From: CAZTCJ01 sp964612085
GTDB lineage: Bacteria > Pseudomonadota > Alphaproteobacteria > JAJFIK01
Direction: 5' to 3'
Assembly (NCBI GenBank): GCA_964612085.1
Contig: CAZTCJ010000013.1
Location: forward strand, 1 to 61,879
DNA length: 61,879 nt
This document shows, piece after piece, positions 43,684 to 52,272 of this stretch; position 1 is the stretch's first letter, and each line of letters opens with the position of its first letter. Below the pieces are notes generated by a model. It was not told the origin of the DNA. It did no database searches and worked only from the letters and a program-made list of their open reading frames with translations. A program made the translations under genes and the position numbers.

Positions 43684-46317
43684 ATGACGAGTGGCGCTTT
43701 AAGACTGATCGAGCGCGTGCTGCTGTGGTGGGTCCGCCGGGTGCATTTGCGCCCGCGCCTGGCCCTGGCCGTCCTGGGCCTGCTGGCCGTCGCCGGACTG
43801 ACGATCGCGACCACCACCCTCAAGATCAACACCGATGCCAGCGACATGATCGACAAGCGTCTGCCTTACCGGCAGGCGCATCTGGCGTTCGAACAGGCCT
43901 TCCCGGCCCTTGCCGATATCATCCTGGTGGTGGTGCGCGCTCCGTCTCCGGACGAGGCGGATGCCTTCACCGAACGTCTGTCACGCCGCCTGGAACAGAA
44001 CAGCGACCATGTGGAGGCGGTCTACGCCCCGACGAGCTTTCCCCTGTTCCAACGCAACGGCCTTTTGTTCCTGAACGAAAGCGAGCTGGACGATCAGCTC
44101 TCGCGCATCACCAAGGCCGCGCCGCTGATCGAAGCCCTGACCCGGGAGCCGACGCTCGACAGTCTGTTCGACCGTCTGGCGCGCAGCGAAGAGCTGCTCA
44201 GCGAAGCGAACGGCTATGCCGATGCGCTCGATGAGGTCTATACGGAGCTTGCCGATGTGGTCGAGGCCCGGCTCGCGGGCGATCCCCGTCCCTTGTCATG
44301 GCAGCGCCTGTTCCGGGTGCGCGACGACGGCGATGGCGACGCCGAGGACCATTCCGAACTGCGTGTGATCTCGGTGACGCCGAAACTGGATTTCACGCTT
44401 CTGCGGCCCGCCAAGGCGGCCATTGCCGGCATCGAAGAGACGGTGGCCGCGCTCAAGGCGGAAGAGAACTGGGACCGGGTCGAGGTGGGCGTGACCGGCA
44501 ATCCGGCCTTGCGCTCGGAAGAACTGCAGTCGGTCTCCAAAGGCATCGGCCTGTCCTTCGGCCTGTCCTTCATCGCGGTGGCGATTCTGTTGTGGTTCGC
44601 CCTGCGCTCTTACAGCATGGTGTTCGTCACCCTTCTGACACTGATCGTCAGCCTGTCCATTACCGCCGGTTTCGCAGCGCTGACGGTGGGCGCGCTCAAT
44701 CTGATCTCGATCGCCTTTACCGTTCTCCTGATCGGTCTGGGGATCGATTTCGCGATTCACTTCGGGCTTCATGTGCTGGAGACGCGCAGGCGCGGCTCGT
44801 CCTTGCCCAGCACGTTGGAAATGACCGTACACGAAGTGGGCGGGGCACTTGCCCTGGCCGCGCCGACCACCGCTTTCGCCTTTTTCGCCTTCGTGCCCAC
44901 GCAATTCGTCGGCATGGCGCAGCTCGGGATCATTTCCGGAACGGGCGTGCTGATCGCCTTCGTGGTGGCGGTGACGGCTTTGCCCGCAGCCGCCGCGATC
45001 CTGCCGCCGCCGCGCGGGCGCGAAATGGGACCGGAAGTGACCCTGTGGTCGCAGGTCGCAGGCGGCGCCGTGGGCAAATGGCTGGCGATCGGCACGGTTG
45101 TCCTGGGCATCGCGTCGCTGGCGCTGCTGCCTTCCGTCCGGTTCGACGCTGATCCCATGGGGCTGCGCAACCAGAACAGTCCGTCGGTCAAGACCTTCAG
45201 CTATCTGTTCGAGGATGAAAACACGACGCCCTACCGGCTGAACGTGCTGGCCGATACGGTCGAAGAGGCCGATACGGTGGCGGAACAGCTCGATGTGCTG
45301 GGGGAAGTCGGACGCACGATCACGATCTCCGATTTCATTCCGGACGATCAGGACACCAAAATTCAGCTCATCCAATTCGCATCGGGCAACCTTTTGTTCG
45401 CCCTCGATGCCGAGGCGTCGGGCGATCCGGCGCTGGAACACGGATCGAACACCCTGAAAAGGCTGCTGGACGATCTGGCCAAATCGGAGCCGGACACGCC
45501 GGCCCAACGGCTTTATGCCGCGCTGCGCCGGTTCGAGACCGCCAGGATCGGCAACAAATCCCTGGAGCAAGGTCTGCAAGCGGATGTTTTCCGCTTCTGG
45601 GGCTTCCAGATGGACCGTCTGCGCAACCAGCTCGATCCGACCTATGTCAGTCTCGACACTCTGCCGGAGTCCCTGGTCGTCCGGTTTCTGACGAGCGATG
45701 GAAAAGCCCGGGTGGAAGTCTCGCCCGCCAGCGATCTGGATGTGGAGACCACGGCGGACCGCCGGAAATTCGTGGAAAGCATTGTCGGCCTCGAGCCGGA
45801 AGCAACGGGCAGCGCCCTCAACGTGTTGCGGGCCGGCGACATCATTTCGGCCTCGATGCTTCAGGCGACCTTGCTCGCGGGCGTGGTGGTGCTGATTCTG
45901 CTGTGGATCCTCTTGCGGGATGTCATCATCGTCGGGCTCATTCTGTTGCCGGTGATCCTGGCGGGCATTCTGACATCCGCCGCGGGCGTTTTGCTCGATA
46001 TGCCCTACAACTTCGCCAATGTGATCGTGATTCCGCTTCTGATCGGCCTCGGCGCGGATAACGGCATCCATCTGGCGCTCAGGGCCCGGCAAATGGCCCG
46101 CCATGAGGCCGTTTTCGCCACCACGACCCCACGGGCGGTGTTCTACAGCGCCCTGACGACGATCGCCTCTTTCGGCGCCCTGGCCCTGTCGGACCACCGG
46201 GGCACGGCAAGCATGGGCGCGCTGCTGACCATCGCGCTCGGTTTCACGCTCTTGTGTACGCTGCTGGTTTTGCCTTCGGCCATGGCGGTGATAGACCGCC
46301 GCCGCGCGATCAAATAA
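43684..46317 (+). CDS. hpnN: Hopanoid-associated RND/MMPL transporter HpnN
   Basis: This 877-residue inner-membrane protein has the two-fold RND layout of HpnN. An N-terminal helix precedes a large periplasmic loop (~50-285). Helices at ~290-430 follow, with LIGLGIDFAIHFGLHVLE. A second loop (~460-725) precedes the final helices, with LIGLGADNGIHLALRAR. The GxDFxIH/GxDNGIH pair holds the proton-relay Asp positions of the MMPL family. HpnN moves hopanoid lipids to the outer membrane in rhizobia and Rhodopseudomonas. The MlaC-like partner gene follows, supporting the call. No hopanoid biosynthesis genes are in the window. Confidence 0.9.
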   Translation: MTSGALRLIERVLLWWVRRVHLRPRLALAVLGLLAVAGLTIATTTLKINTDASDMIDKRLPYRQAHLAFEQAFPALADIILVVVRAPSPDEADAFTERLSRRLEQNSDHVEAVYAPTSFPLFQRNGLLFLNESELDDQLSRITKAAPLIEALTREPTLDSLFDRLARSEELLSEANGYADALDEVYTELADVVEARLAGDPRPLSWQRLFRVRDDGDGDAEDHSELRVISVTPKLDFTLLRPAKAAIAGIEETVAALKAEENWDRVEVGVTGNPALRSEELQSVSKGIGLSFGLSFIAVAILLWFALRSYSMVFVTLLTLIVSLSITAGFAALTVGALNLISIAFTVLLIGLGIDFAIHFGLHVLETRRRGSSLPSTLEMTVHEVGGALALAAPTTAFAFFAFVPTQFVGMAQLGIISGTGVLIAFVVAVTALPAAAAILPPPRGREMGPEVTLWSQVAGGAVGKWLAIGTVVLGIASLALLPSVRFDADPMGLRNQNSPSVKTFSYLFEDENTTPYRLNVLADTVEEADTVAEQLDVLGEVGRTITISDFIPDDQDTKIQLIQFASGNLLFALDAEASGDPALEHGSNTLKRLLDDLAKSEPDTPAQRLYAALRRFETARIGNKSLEQGLQADVFRFWGFQMDRLRNQLDPTYVSLDTLPESLVVRFLTSDGKARVEVSPASDLDVETTADRRKFVESIVGLEPEATGSALNVLRAGDIISASMLQATLLAGVVVLILLWILLRDVIIVGLILLPVILAGILTSAAGVLLDMPYNFANVIVIPLLIGLGADNGIHLALRARQMARHEAVFATTTPRAVFYSALTTIASFGALALSDHRGTASMGALLTIALGFTLLCTLLVLPSAMAVIDRRRAIK

Positions 46318-46560
46318 GGTCCGGCTGAGAGTCGGGGCGATTTCGGCCGTTTTGGTATCATCGGCAGTTGTCGAAGCCGGGGCGGCACCCAATATCTGGT
46401 CTGCATGCTTCTTTTGCGCCGCAACAGGCCGCGCTTGCATACACCATGCGGGTCTGGCACAGCAGGCCAGCATGTCCTATGTTAAGTATCCCCGGTTACG
46501 AACACTTTTTCGGTCCTGTGGCAGGACATGATCTGGGTTATGCGATGGAGGATCCCATTG

Positions 46561-47298
46561 ATGGCTGACGCGGCTAAAGCCGGAAGCACTGGCTTGACCC
46601 TTCGCGGTCTGTGCGCGGGCGTTGCCCTGGCAGTGGCCTTGAGCCTGCCGGTGACACCGTCGGCAGCTTTCTTTCAAAATACCGGCGAAGCAGAAAGCGC
46701 CGCGGCCGACGCCTTGAGCGATGGCGAAGCGGCCAGCGATGAGGAAATGATCGAAGCTGCGGCCATCCGGTTCCTGGACGACCTGCTTGAGGCCGCCGTC
46801 GAGATCAAGAACAACGACTCTTATTCCGAGGCCGAACGGTATGACGCGTTCCAGACCCTGTTGTCGGAAGGTCTTGCCATCGAGTCGATCAGCAATTTCA
46901 TGCTGAGCAAGAGCCACCGCGACGCGGCGACGCCCGAACAGCTTCAGGCGTACAAAGACGTGTTCCCCGAATACATTACCCGTATCTATGCGGATCAACT
47001 GTCGAAACTGGCGGAAGTGAATATGCGCGTGACCGAGACCCGGTCGAACGCCAATAGCGGCGCCATCATCGTGCGCACGCGGATCGACCGCACCAATGGC
47101 GATCCGGTCACAGTGGACTGGCGCATCACTGAAACCCAGGAAAAGACGCTCAAGATCGTCGACATCATCGTGGAAGGCGCGTCGATCATGTTCGTCAAGC
47201 GCGAGGAATTCAATTCCCTCGTCAGCCAGCAGGGGCTCGACTCGCTGATTGCCGTTTTGCAGGAACGTTCGCAAGAAGCAGGCGACGCCGTCCTCTGA
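46561..47298 (+). CDS. hpnM: MlaC/HpnM-family periplasmic lipid-binding protein
   Basis: This 245-residue protein has a signal sequence (LRGLCAGVALAVALSLPVTP, cleavage near SAAF). An MlaC/Ttg2D-type domain follows: AIRFLDDLLEAAVEI, FQTLLSEGLAIESISNFML, then VTVDWRITETQEKTLKIVDIIVEGASI and VKREEFNSLVSQQGLDSLIAVL. In this family the protein ferries phospholipids or hopanoids across the periplasm. Position directly after hpnN supports HpnM. GGAGG lies nine bases before the ATG at 46561. A strong terminator follows. Confidence 0.9.
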   Translation: MADAAKAGSTGLTLRGLCAGVALAVALSLPVTPSAAFFQNTGEAESAAADALSDGEAASDEEMIEAAAIRFLDDLLEAAVEIKNNDSYSEAERYDAFQTLLSEGLAIESISNFMLSKSHRDAATPEQLQAYKDVFPEYITRIYADQLSKLAEVNMRVTETRSNANSGAIIVRTRIDRTNGDPVTVDWRITETQEKTLKIVDIIVEGASIMFVKREEFNSLVSQQGLDSLIAVLQERSQEAGDAVL

Positions 47299-47328
47299 AG
47301 CGGTCTACACAAATAATCAGGTCACGAA

Positions 47329-47355
47329 AAAAGGCGGGATGAACACCCGCCTTTT
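47329..47355. terminator. Bidirectional rho-independent terminator
   Basis: AAAAGGCGGG (47329-47338) pairs perfectly with CCCGCCTTTT (47346-47355) across a 7-nt loop. Flanking A and T runs on each side let it end both hpnM and the convergent small gene at 47378. Confidence 0.92.
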
Positions 47356-47377
47356 GCTTTTGAAAAAGAGAAAGACC

Positions 47378-47617
47378 TTAATTGGCGGGACGGTCCGACC
47401 AGAAATCCTGGGCGGCGCTGAGCCATTCGCCGGGCAATTGACCGGCGCATTCGAGAGACGTCATGGATTGCGGCGATTCAGCGAAGACACCCTGCAACAG
47501 GCCGGAGCGCTCATGGCTCAGAATCTGGCACGGGTCCAGATCGCCGTAATAGCCATAGACAATCCACAAACCCACTACGCCGCTTACCGCGACCCCTTCA
47601 ACGATCCGCCGGATCAT
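47378..47617 (-). CDS. Small membrane-anchored hypothetical protein
   Basis: This 79-residue protein has one N-terminal hydrophobic segment (VEGVAVSGVVGLWIVYGYYG) and then a short exported part with two cysteines and a DFWSDRPAN end. The ATG at 47617 has GGGGAGGAG at good spacing, which supports a real gene. No domain is recognised. Confidence 0.72.
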   Translation of the reverse strand: MIRRIVEGVAVSGVVGLWIVYGYYGDLDPCQILSHERSGLLQGVFAESPQSMTSLECAGQLPGEWLSAAQDFWSDRPAN

Positions 47618-47904
47618 GCGTTCTCTCCTCCCCTTACCCAATAAGGGTCCGTTAAGCCCAACTCAACTTGTCTTTTGGTCATGCCCAGGACCTCCACCGG
47701 TTCAGCCGTCCCTTTCGGACACGGCGCAAATGACCGTTGCCGCCGGCCTTCAAGGCCCGGCGGTGCGGCGTCGAACTCGGCAGATGGTCATGAACTGCCC
47801 CCAACCCGGATCATATCCAGGTTTTAAATCCCGACATAGAAAAATCCGCAGTCATCGATGCGGCAATTTCCATGCCGGGATCGTGTGCCAAAAGCAGGCG
47901 CGGA

Positions 47905-48753
47905 TCACGCGATGCTTTTGAGTTGCTGGGCGCTTTCAGGGGACAGATGCAGCTCGCTTTGCGGGAACGGGATGGTGATGCCGCCCGCGTCGAAGGCTTC
48001 CTTGAAGCTCCGCGTCAGGTCGAATTTCACGGGCCAGTAATCGCCCGCCTCGACCCAGACGCGCACGATGATGTTCACGCTGCTGTCGGCCAGTTCGCCC
48101 ACCACGACCTGATAGGCCGGATCCTGAAGAATGCGTTTGTCGCCGCCGATCACATCCTCGATGATTTGCATGGCCGTCTCGATACGGTCGCCATAGGCGA
48201 TGCCCAGCACGAAATCGACCCGGCGGCGCGGGTGGAACGAATAGTTCTTGATCGCCTGCCCCCAGATCGCGCCGTTGGGCAGAATGATCTGCACATTGTC
48301 GGGCGTGGCGAGTTCGGTGGTGAACAGGGTGAGTTCCTGGATGGTGCCGGCCTGGCCTCCGACTTCAACGTAATCGCCGACCCGGAAGGGCCGGAAGAAC
48401 AGCAGCATGACACCCGCGGCGATATTGGACAGGGTGCCCTGCAAGGCAAAGCCGATGGCCAGACCGACGGCACCCAGCAGCGCCACGAGGCTCGCCGTTT
48501 GGACACCGAACTGGCCGAGCACCGCGATGATCACGAAGGCGATGGCAATGTAATAGACCAGGCTGGCGAAGAACCCCTGGAGGGTCCGGTCAACGCCCCG
48601 GCGGCCCTTGAGGGCCCGCCGCACGCCGGACTTCAGCCATCCGGCGATCATGAAACCGAAAATCAGCATCAGGATGCCGCCGACGACATTGAGGCCGTAG
48701 GTCGTCACCAGTGTCATGATCTGATTGAGTGTTTCCTCGGAAAGTTCGGGCAT
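47905..48753 (-). CDS. mscS: Small-conductance mechanosensitive channel, MscS family
   Basis: This 282-residue protein has three N-terminal membrane helices. TM3 is the Gly/Ala-rich pore helix (LVALLGAVGLAIGFALQGTLSNIAAGVMLL). A cytoplasmic beta-domain with RVGDYVEVGGQAGTIQELTLF and the vestibule LPNGAIWGQAIKNYS follows. Length and motifs match E. coli MscS (286). It opens on membrane tension to release solutes during hypo-osmotic shock. GAGGGG lies nine bases before the ATG at 48753. Confidence 0.95.
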   Translation of the reverse strand: MPELSEETLNQIMTLVTTYGLNVVGGILMLIFGFMIAGWLKSGVRRALKGRRGVDRTLQGFFASLVYYIAIAFVIIAVLGQFGVQTASLVALLGAVGLAIGFALQGTLSNIAAGVMLLFFRPFRVGDYVEVGGQAGTIQELTLFTTELATPDNVQIILPNGAIWGQAIKNYSFHPRRRVDFVLGIAYGDRIETAMQIIEDVIGGDKRILQDPAYQVVVGELADSSVNIIVRVWVEAGDYWPVKFDLTRSFKEAFDAGGITIPFPQSELHLSPESAQQLKSIA

Positions 48754-48868
48754 GTGTCCGTTCCCCTCAAATCTTGCCGGTTGCGGCGGCCGAACGCACG
48801 CGGACCCCAATCACCGACTCGTGTCCTTGCACGACAAAGTATAGCACACGCCGCCAAAGTCCCGTCCG

Positions 48869-49891
48869 TCAGGCCAGCTCTTCAAGCCAGGCCCCGATGG
48901 CCACCTCGAAATAGCGCGGGCTGAACAGGCGCCATTCACCGAGCTGATCGGGCACGCCGAACTGATCGGCCGCTTCCTTCGCCGACCGGCCTGCTTCGTG
49001 AGCGTTGCGCGCCGCCGCCTCGATCTCTTCCAGCAGCGCCAGATAGTTGCCGAGACCGGCGGCGGGCGTCACCGGACCGTGGCCCGGCACGATCACCGCC
49101 CCGTCCTGGGCCAGAAGCGCCCGCACCGCGTTCATCAAGGCCGACGGGGTCGTATCCATGAAGTTGGGGAAGATCCCTTCCCAGATCAGATCGCCCGCGA
49201 ACACCACATTGGGATCGTCGACGGCGATGGTGACATCGCTGTCCGTATGGCCGGAGCGCAAGGTCAGCGTCACGCTGCGCCCGCCCAGATCGAGGGTCAC
49301 CGGCGCGCTGTCGTCGGGCATGATCCGGTCCGGCATCAACAGACGCAGCCGGGGCCGCGCGAATGCCTCGCCGTCCACTTCGCGCGACGGTACATAGCGC
49401 TCGACCAGCGTGTCATACGTGGTGCCGGTGGACAGGATCTCCGGACCGTCCGCGCCATTCTGGAAGCCAGCCAGCCCGCCCGTGTGATCGCCGTGATAAT
49501 GGGTCACCACCACATGGGTCGGGCGCCTGCCGGTCAAGGCCAGACACTGGTCGGACAGCCAGGCCGCGCCGCCAGGGGTGGCATAGCCATCCACCGCCAG
49601 GACCATGTCGGACCCTGCGATGATGCCGCCATTGCACACGGTGGTGAAATCGCCGCCCTGCCCGTCCTTGCCGAAGGGCGTGGACACTACGGCCCAGATC
49701 CCTTCCGCCACCGTCTCCAGACGGGCATAGGCCTTAGTGTCGATCACCTCGCCATAGGGCGCACCCGCATGGGCCTTGCGCAACGCGACGGGCGTCAGGG
49801 CGTAAGCCGCCGCGAGCCCTGCCCCGCTGGCGATGGTGTTGAGCAGCATCTGCCGCCTGGACAGGCGCGGTGCACGGTCGAAACGGGTCAT
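48869..49891 (-). CDS. Exported metallo-beta-lactamase-fold hydrolase
   Basis: This 340-residue protein starts with a Tat-like signal (RLSRRQMLLNTIASGAGLAA), suggesting export in folded form. The MBL metal-binding motif is THYHGDHTGG, with later ligands in SGHTDSD, FAGDLIWEG and PGHGPVTP. This set is typical of the zinc-dependent MBL hydrolases often called quinoprotein relay or SoxH-like. The substrate is unknown. GAGGAGA precedes the ATG. Tat use is inferred from the twin Arg only. Confidence 0.88.
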   Translation of the reverse strand: MTRFDRAPRLSRRQMLLNTIASGAGLAAAYALTPVALRKAHAGAPYGEVIDTKAYARLETVAEGIWAVVSTPFGKDGQGGDFTTVCNGGIIAGSDMVLAVDGYATPGGAAWLSDQCLALTGRRPTHVVVTHYHGDHTGGLAGFQNGADGPEILSTGTTYDTLVERYVPSREVDGEAFARPRLRLLMPDRIMPDDSAPVTLDLGGRSVTLTLRSGHTDSDVTIAVDDPNVVFAGDLIWEGIFPNFMDTTPSALMNAVRALLAQDGAVIVPGHGPVTPAAGLGNYLALLEEIEAAARNAHEAGRSAKEAADQFGVPDQLGEWRLFSPRYFEVAIGAWLEELA

Positions 49892-49942
49892 CGGCGTCTC
49901 CTCGAAACGGTTCTCGAACGGTCTTGTCCGGCAGCCGTGCTT

Positions 49943-50197
49943 TCAGAAGTATTTGCGGCGGCGCTCAAGCTCGGCCTGGGCCTCGCGCACCCGGTCGAGG
50001 GTCATCGCATGGCCGTTGCCATTGCCGTTGGCCATGTTTTCTTCCGTGGCGATATCGAGCAGATGGCAGTCATGTTCCATGGCCGCGAGGATGCGCGCCA
50101 TCTCGTCATGACTCCAGCGCGGATCGCCCAGCACTTCCATGGGATCGGCATAGGCCGAGCACGGATCAGCCAGTATTTCGTCCAGAGTGTCGCTCAT
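49943..50197 (-). CDS. Small conserved hypothetical protein
   Basis: This 84-residue soluble protein is acidic and helical, with no signal or membrane segment. Two similar helical units are suggested (DPRWSHDEMARILAAMEHD, then DRVREAQAELERRRKYF). A good GAGAGGGAC site precedes the ATG at 50197. The function is unknown. It stands between the MBL gene and another short gene on the same strand. Confidence 0.68.
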   Translation of the reverse strand: MSDTLDEILADPCSAYADPMEVLGDPRWSHDEMARILAAMEHDCHLLDIATEENMANGNGNGHAMTLDRVREAQAELERRRKYF

Positions 50198-50226
50198 GTC
50201 CCTCTCCCCATGTCGCCCATATATTC

Positions 50227-50463
50227 TCAGACCCGGCCGATCGACCGGGAGATTTCGGTCACCGCTTTCGGCAGATCGCTCAATCCCTTCGCCGCTGCGG
50301 ACGCATTGGTGTCCTTGGCCAGATGCAGCAGCACAGCGGATTGAACGAGCGAGCCCAGAAGCTCGGGCGAACGCTCCGCCGCCCCCGGCCCCAGCACGCG
50401 GTCAACCCCGCTGCTGATTTCCTGGAGCAGTCTGAGCGTGATGGTCGTGGCTTCCATGGCCAT
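50227..50463 (-). CDS. Small helical hypothetical protein
   Basis: This 78-residue protein starts MAMEATTITLRLLQEIS. It is predicted helical and leucine/alanine-rich, without a signal or a membrane segment. GGGAGG lies five bases before the ATG at 50463; an upstream extension to 50550 lacks such a site. It ends 29 bp before the next gene on the same strand. No family is recognised. Confidence 0.65.
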   Translation of the reverse strand: MAMEATTITLRLLQEISSGVDRVLGPGAAERSPELLGSLVQSAVLLHLAKDTNASAAAKGLSDLPKAVTEISRSIGRV

Positions 50464-50674
50464 GGTCACCTCCCTTGCCAAAGCGTACCCATGATCCAGC
50501 GCACGCATGGGAAGTGCAAGCCGATCCTGAGCGAAAGGCCCATTGCTCACGGCGACGTGTGGATCCCGCCGGCGGCCCCAAAAAGGCCTGGCTTGACGAT
50601 CACGGTTTTCCGATCAAACGCGCACGACTCGACAATGCTATAGTTGGGTCAACGCCGCATCGGGGGGGAGTCAC

Positions 50675-51109
50675 ATGACAATCAGGGCAAGCGCCGCCGC
50701 AGCCGCTGTTTTGTGGTGTCTGTCGCACACGGGTCTCAGCGCTCAAGCCGAAACGCAGACAGCGCTCGATTGCGAGAACGCGCTGACGACACTCGACATG
50801 AACCAATGCGCTTTACGCGTTTTCGAGGCGGCGGACCGGGAATTGAACGCTGTCTATCGGGACGCCATCGCGACACTGACGGACTGGACGCGGGACCTTG
50901 GCACACTGCCGCCGTCCCAGGACGATCCCGTCGCGAGCCTGCGCGCGGCCCAGCGGCAATGGATCACCTACCGGGACCGGAACTGCGAGTGGCATGCGGC
51001 ATTGGCCATGGGCGGGACCATCCGTACACTGTATCACATAGGCTGCAAGACCCGCATGACCGAAGAGCGTACGCAAGAGCTGCGCGAACACGTCACGGAA
51101 CAGAATTAG
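50675..51109 (+). CDS. LprI-like lysozyme-inhibitor family protein (DUF1311), exported
   Basis: This 144-residue protein has a signal peptide ending near AQAE (residue ~25). A cysteine-bearing helical domain follows: DCENALTTLDMNQCAL, AADRELNAVYRDAI, and LRAAQRQWITYRDRNC. These are the hallmarks of the LprI/DUF1311 family, some members of which inhibit host lysozyme. GGGGGAG precedes the ATG. It lies 12 bp upstream of the GH5 gene and is probably co-transcribed with it. Confidence 0.88.
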   Translation: MTIRASAAAAAVLWCLSHTGLSAQAETQTALDCENALTTLDMNQCALRVFEAADRELNAVYRDAIATLTDWTRDLGTLPPSQDDPVASLRAAQRQWITYRDRNCEWHAALAMGGTIRTLYHIGCKTRMTEERTQELREHVTEQN

Positions 51110-51121
51110 GCGCAACCGCTC

Positions 51122-52171
51122 ATGAGCATTCGTGTGTTACCGGGCCTGCTGGCGCGGCGTCTTGTTCTCGGGATCACCCTGCTGGCGCTGGCGGGCTGCG
51201 AGGTCTCCCACCGTGCGCCGGTCAAAAGCCGGTTCACGGCGCAAAGCTGCACCAATCTCGGCAATGCGCTCGACGCGCCTCAGGAAGGCGACTGGGGCTT
51301 CCGCATCATGGACGAGCATTTCGACCTGATCGCCGATGCGGGCTTCGACGCGGTGCGCATTCCCGTGCGCTGGTCGGCCCATGCGGAAGACGAAGCGCCT
51401 TATCAGATCAACCCGGCCTTTTTCGACCGCGTCGATCTGGCCGTCGAACAGGCCTTGGCGCGCGGGCTCGAGGTCGTTATCAATATTCATCATTACAATG
51501 ACATTTATGCCGATCCGACCGGCCACCGGGACCGGTTCATCGCGCTTTGGGAGCAGATCGCCGCCCATTACCAAAATCACGATCTGGCGCTTCATTTCGA
51601 GCTTTTGAACGAGCCGCGCAATGCCTTGGGCGGGGCCTATCTCAACGAACTGCTGGAAGAAGCGGTTGAGACCATCCGCAAGACCAATCCGGACCGCATT
51701 CTGATTGTCGGCGGCGGCAAATGGAACAGCCTGGAAGGCCTCGCCGGTCTCGATCTGCCTGCGGATAAAAATCTCGTGGCGACGTTCCATTATTACGATC
51801 CCTTCGCCTTCACCCATCAGGGCGCGGGCTTTCTGGACAGTCCGCCGCCGGAGGGCCGTGCATGGGGCGATGCCGAGGACCGGGCGGCGCTCAAATGGGC
51901 GAGCCGCCAGGCCAAGGCGCAAGGAGAGCGTTTGGGCGTGCCGGTCTGGCTCGGCGAGTTCGGCGTCTATCAGGATGTGGATGACGCCCAGCGCCTTGCC
52001 TGGTACGCCGCCGTGCGCGAGGCCTTCGAAGCCAAGGGCATCGGCTGGTGCGCCTGGAATTTCGCCTCGAACTTCCCCTTGTGGGACGGCGAGGCCGAAG
52101 CCTGGAAACCGGGCGCCTTGGAAGCGTTGGGATTGACGGGCGAGACTGCCCAGGCCGACGCCGGTAGCTAG
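51122..52171 (+). CDS. GH5 cellulase-family lipoprotein
   Basis: This 349-residue protein has a lipoprotein signal with lipobox LAGC. A GH5 TIM barrel follows: CTNLGNALDAP, VINIHHYND, the acid/base Glu164 in LLNEPRNAL, and the nucleophile Glu279 in WLGEFGVY. These fit beta-1,4- or beta-1,3-glucanases. The lipid anchor would place it on an envelope membrane facing the periplasm or the outside. The substrate is inferred only from family. Confidence 0.93.
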   Translation: MSIRVLPGLLARRLVLGITLLALAGCEVSHRAPVKSRFTAQSCTNLGNALDAPQEGDWGFRIMDEHFDLIADAGFDAVRIPVRWSAHAEDEAPYQINPAFFDRVDLAVEQALARGLEVVINIHHYNDIYADPTGHRDRFIALWEQIAAHYQNHDLALHFELLNEPRNALGGAYLNELLEEAVETIRKTNPDRILIVGGGKWNSLEGLAGLDLPADKNLVATFHYYDPFAFTHQGAGFLDSPPPEGRAWGDAEDRAALKWASRQAKAQGERLGVPVWLGEFGVYQDVDDAQRLAWYAAVREAFEAKGIGWCAWNFASNFPLWDGEAEAWKPGALEALGLTGETAQADAGS

Positions 52172-52272
52172 GGCTGTCCAGCCTACGGTGACCGGCGCCA
52201 CACCTCCACCCCCGCGCAATTGCGCTCCCGCCTGCCTCACGCTACGCTTTGTGCTCCCAGTGGGGAGGGGTC

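Noticed and set aside
39504..43856. A 1450-codon open frame on the minus strand
   Set aside because: It is antisense to four well-supported genes and has no recognisable domain. Long antisense frames are common in high-GC DNA.
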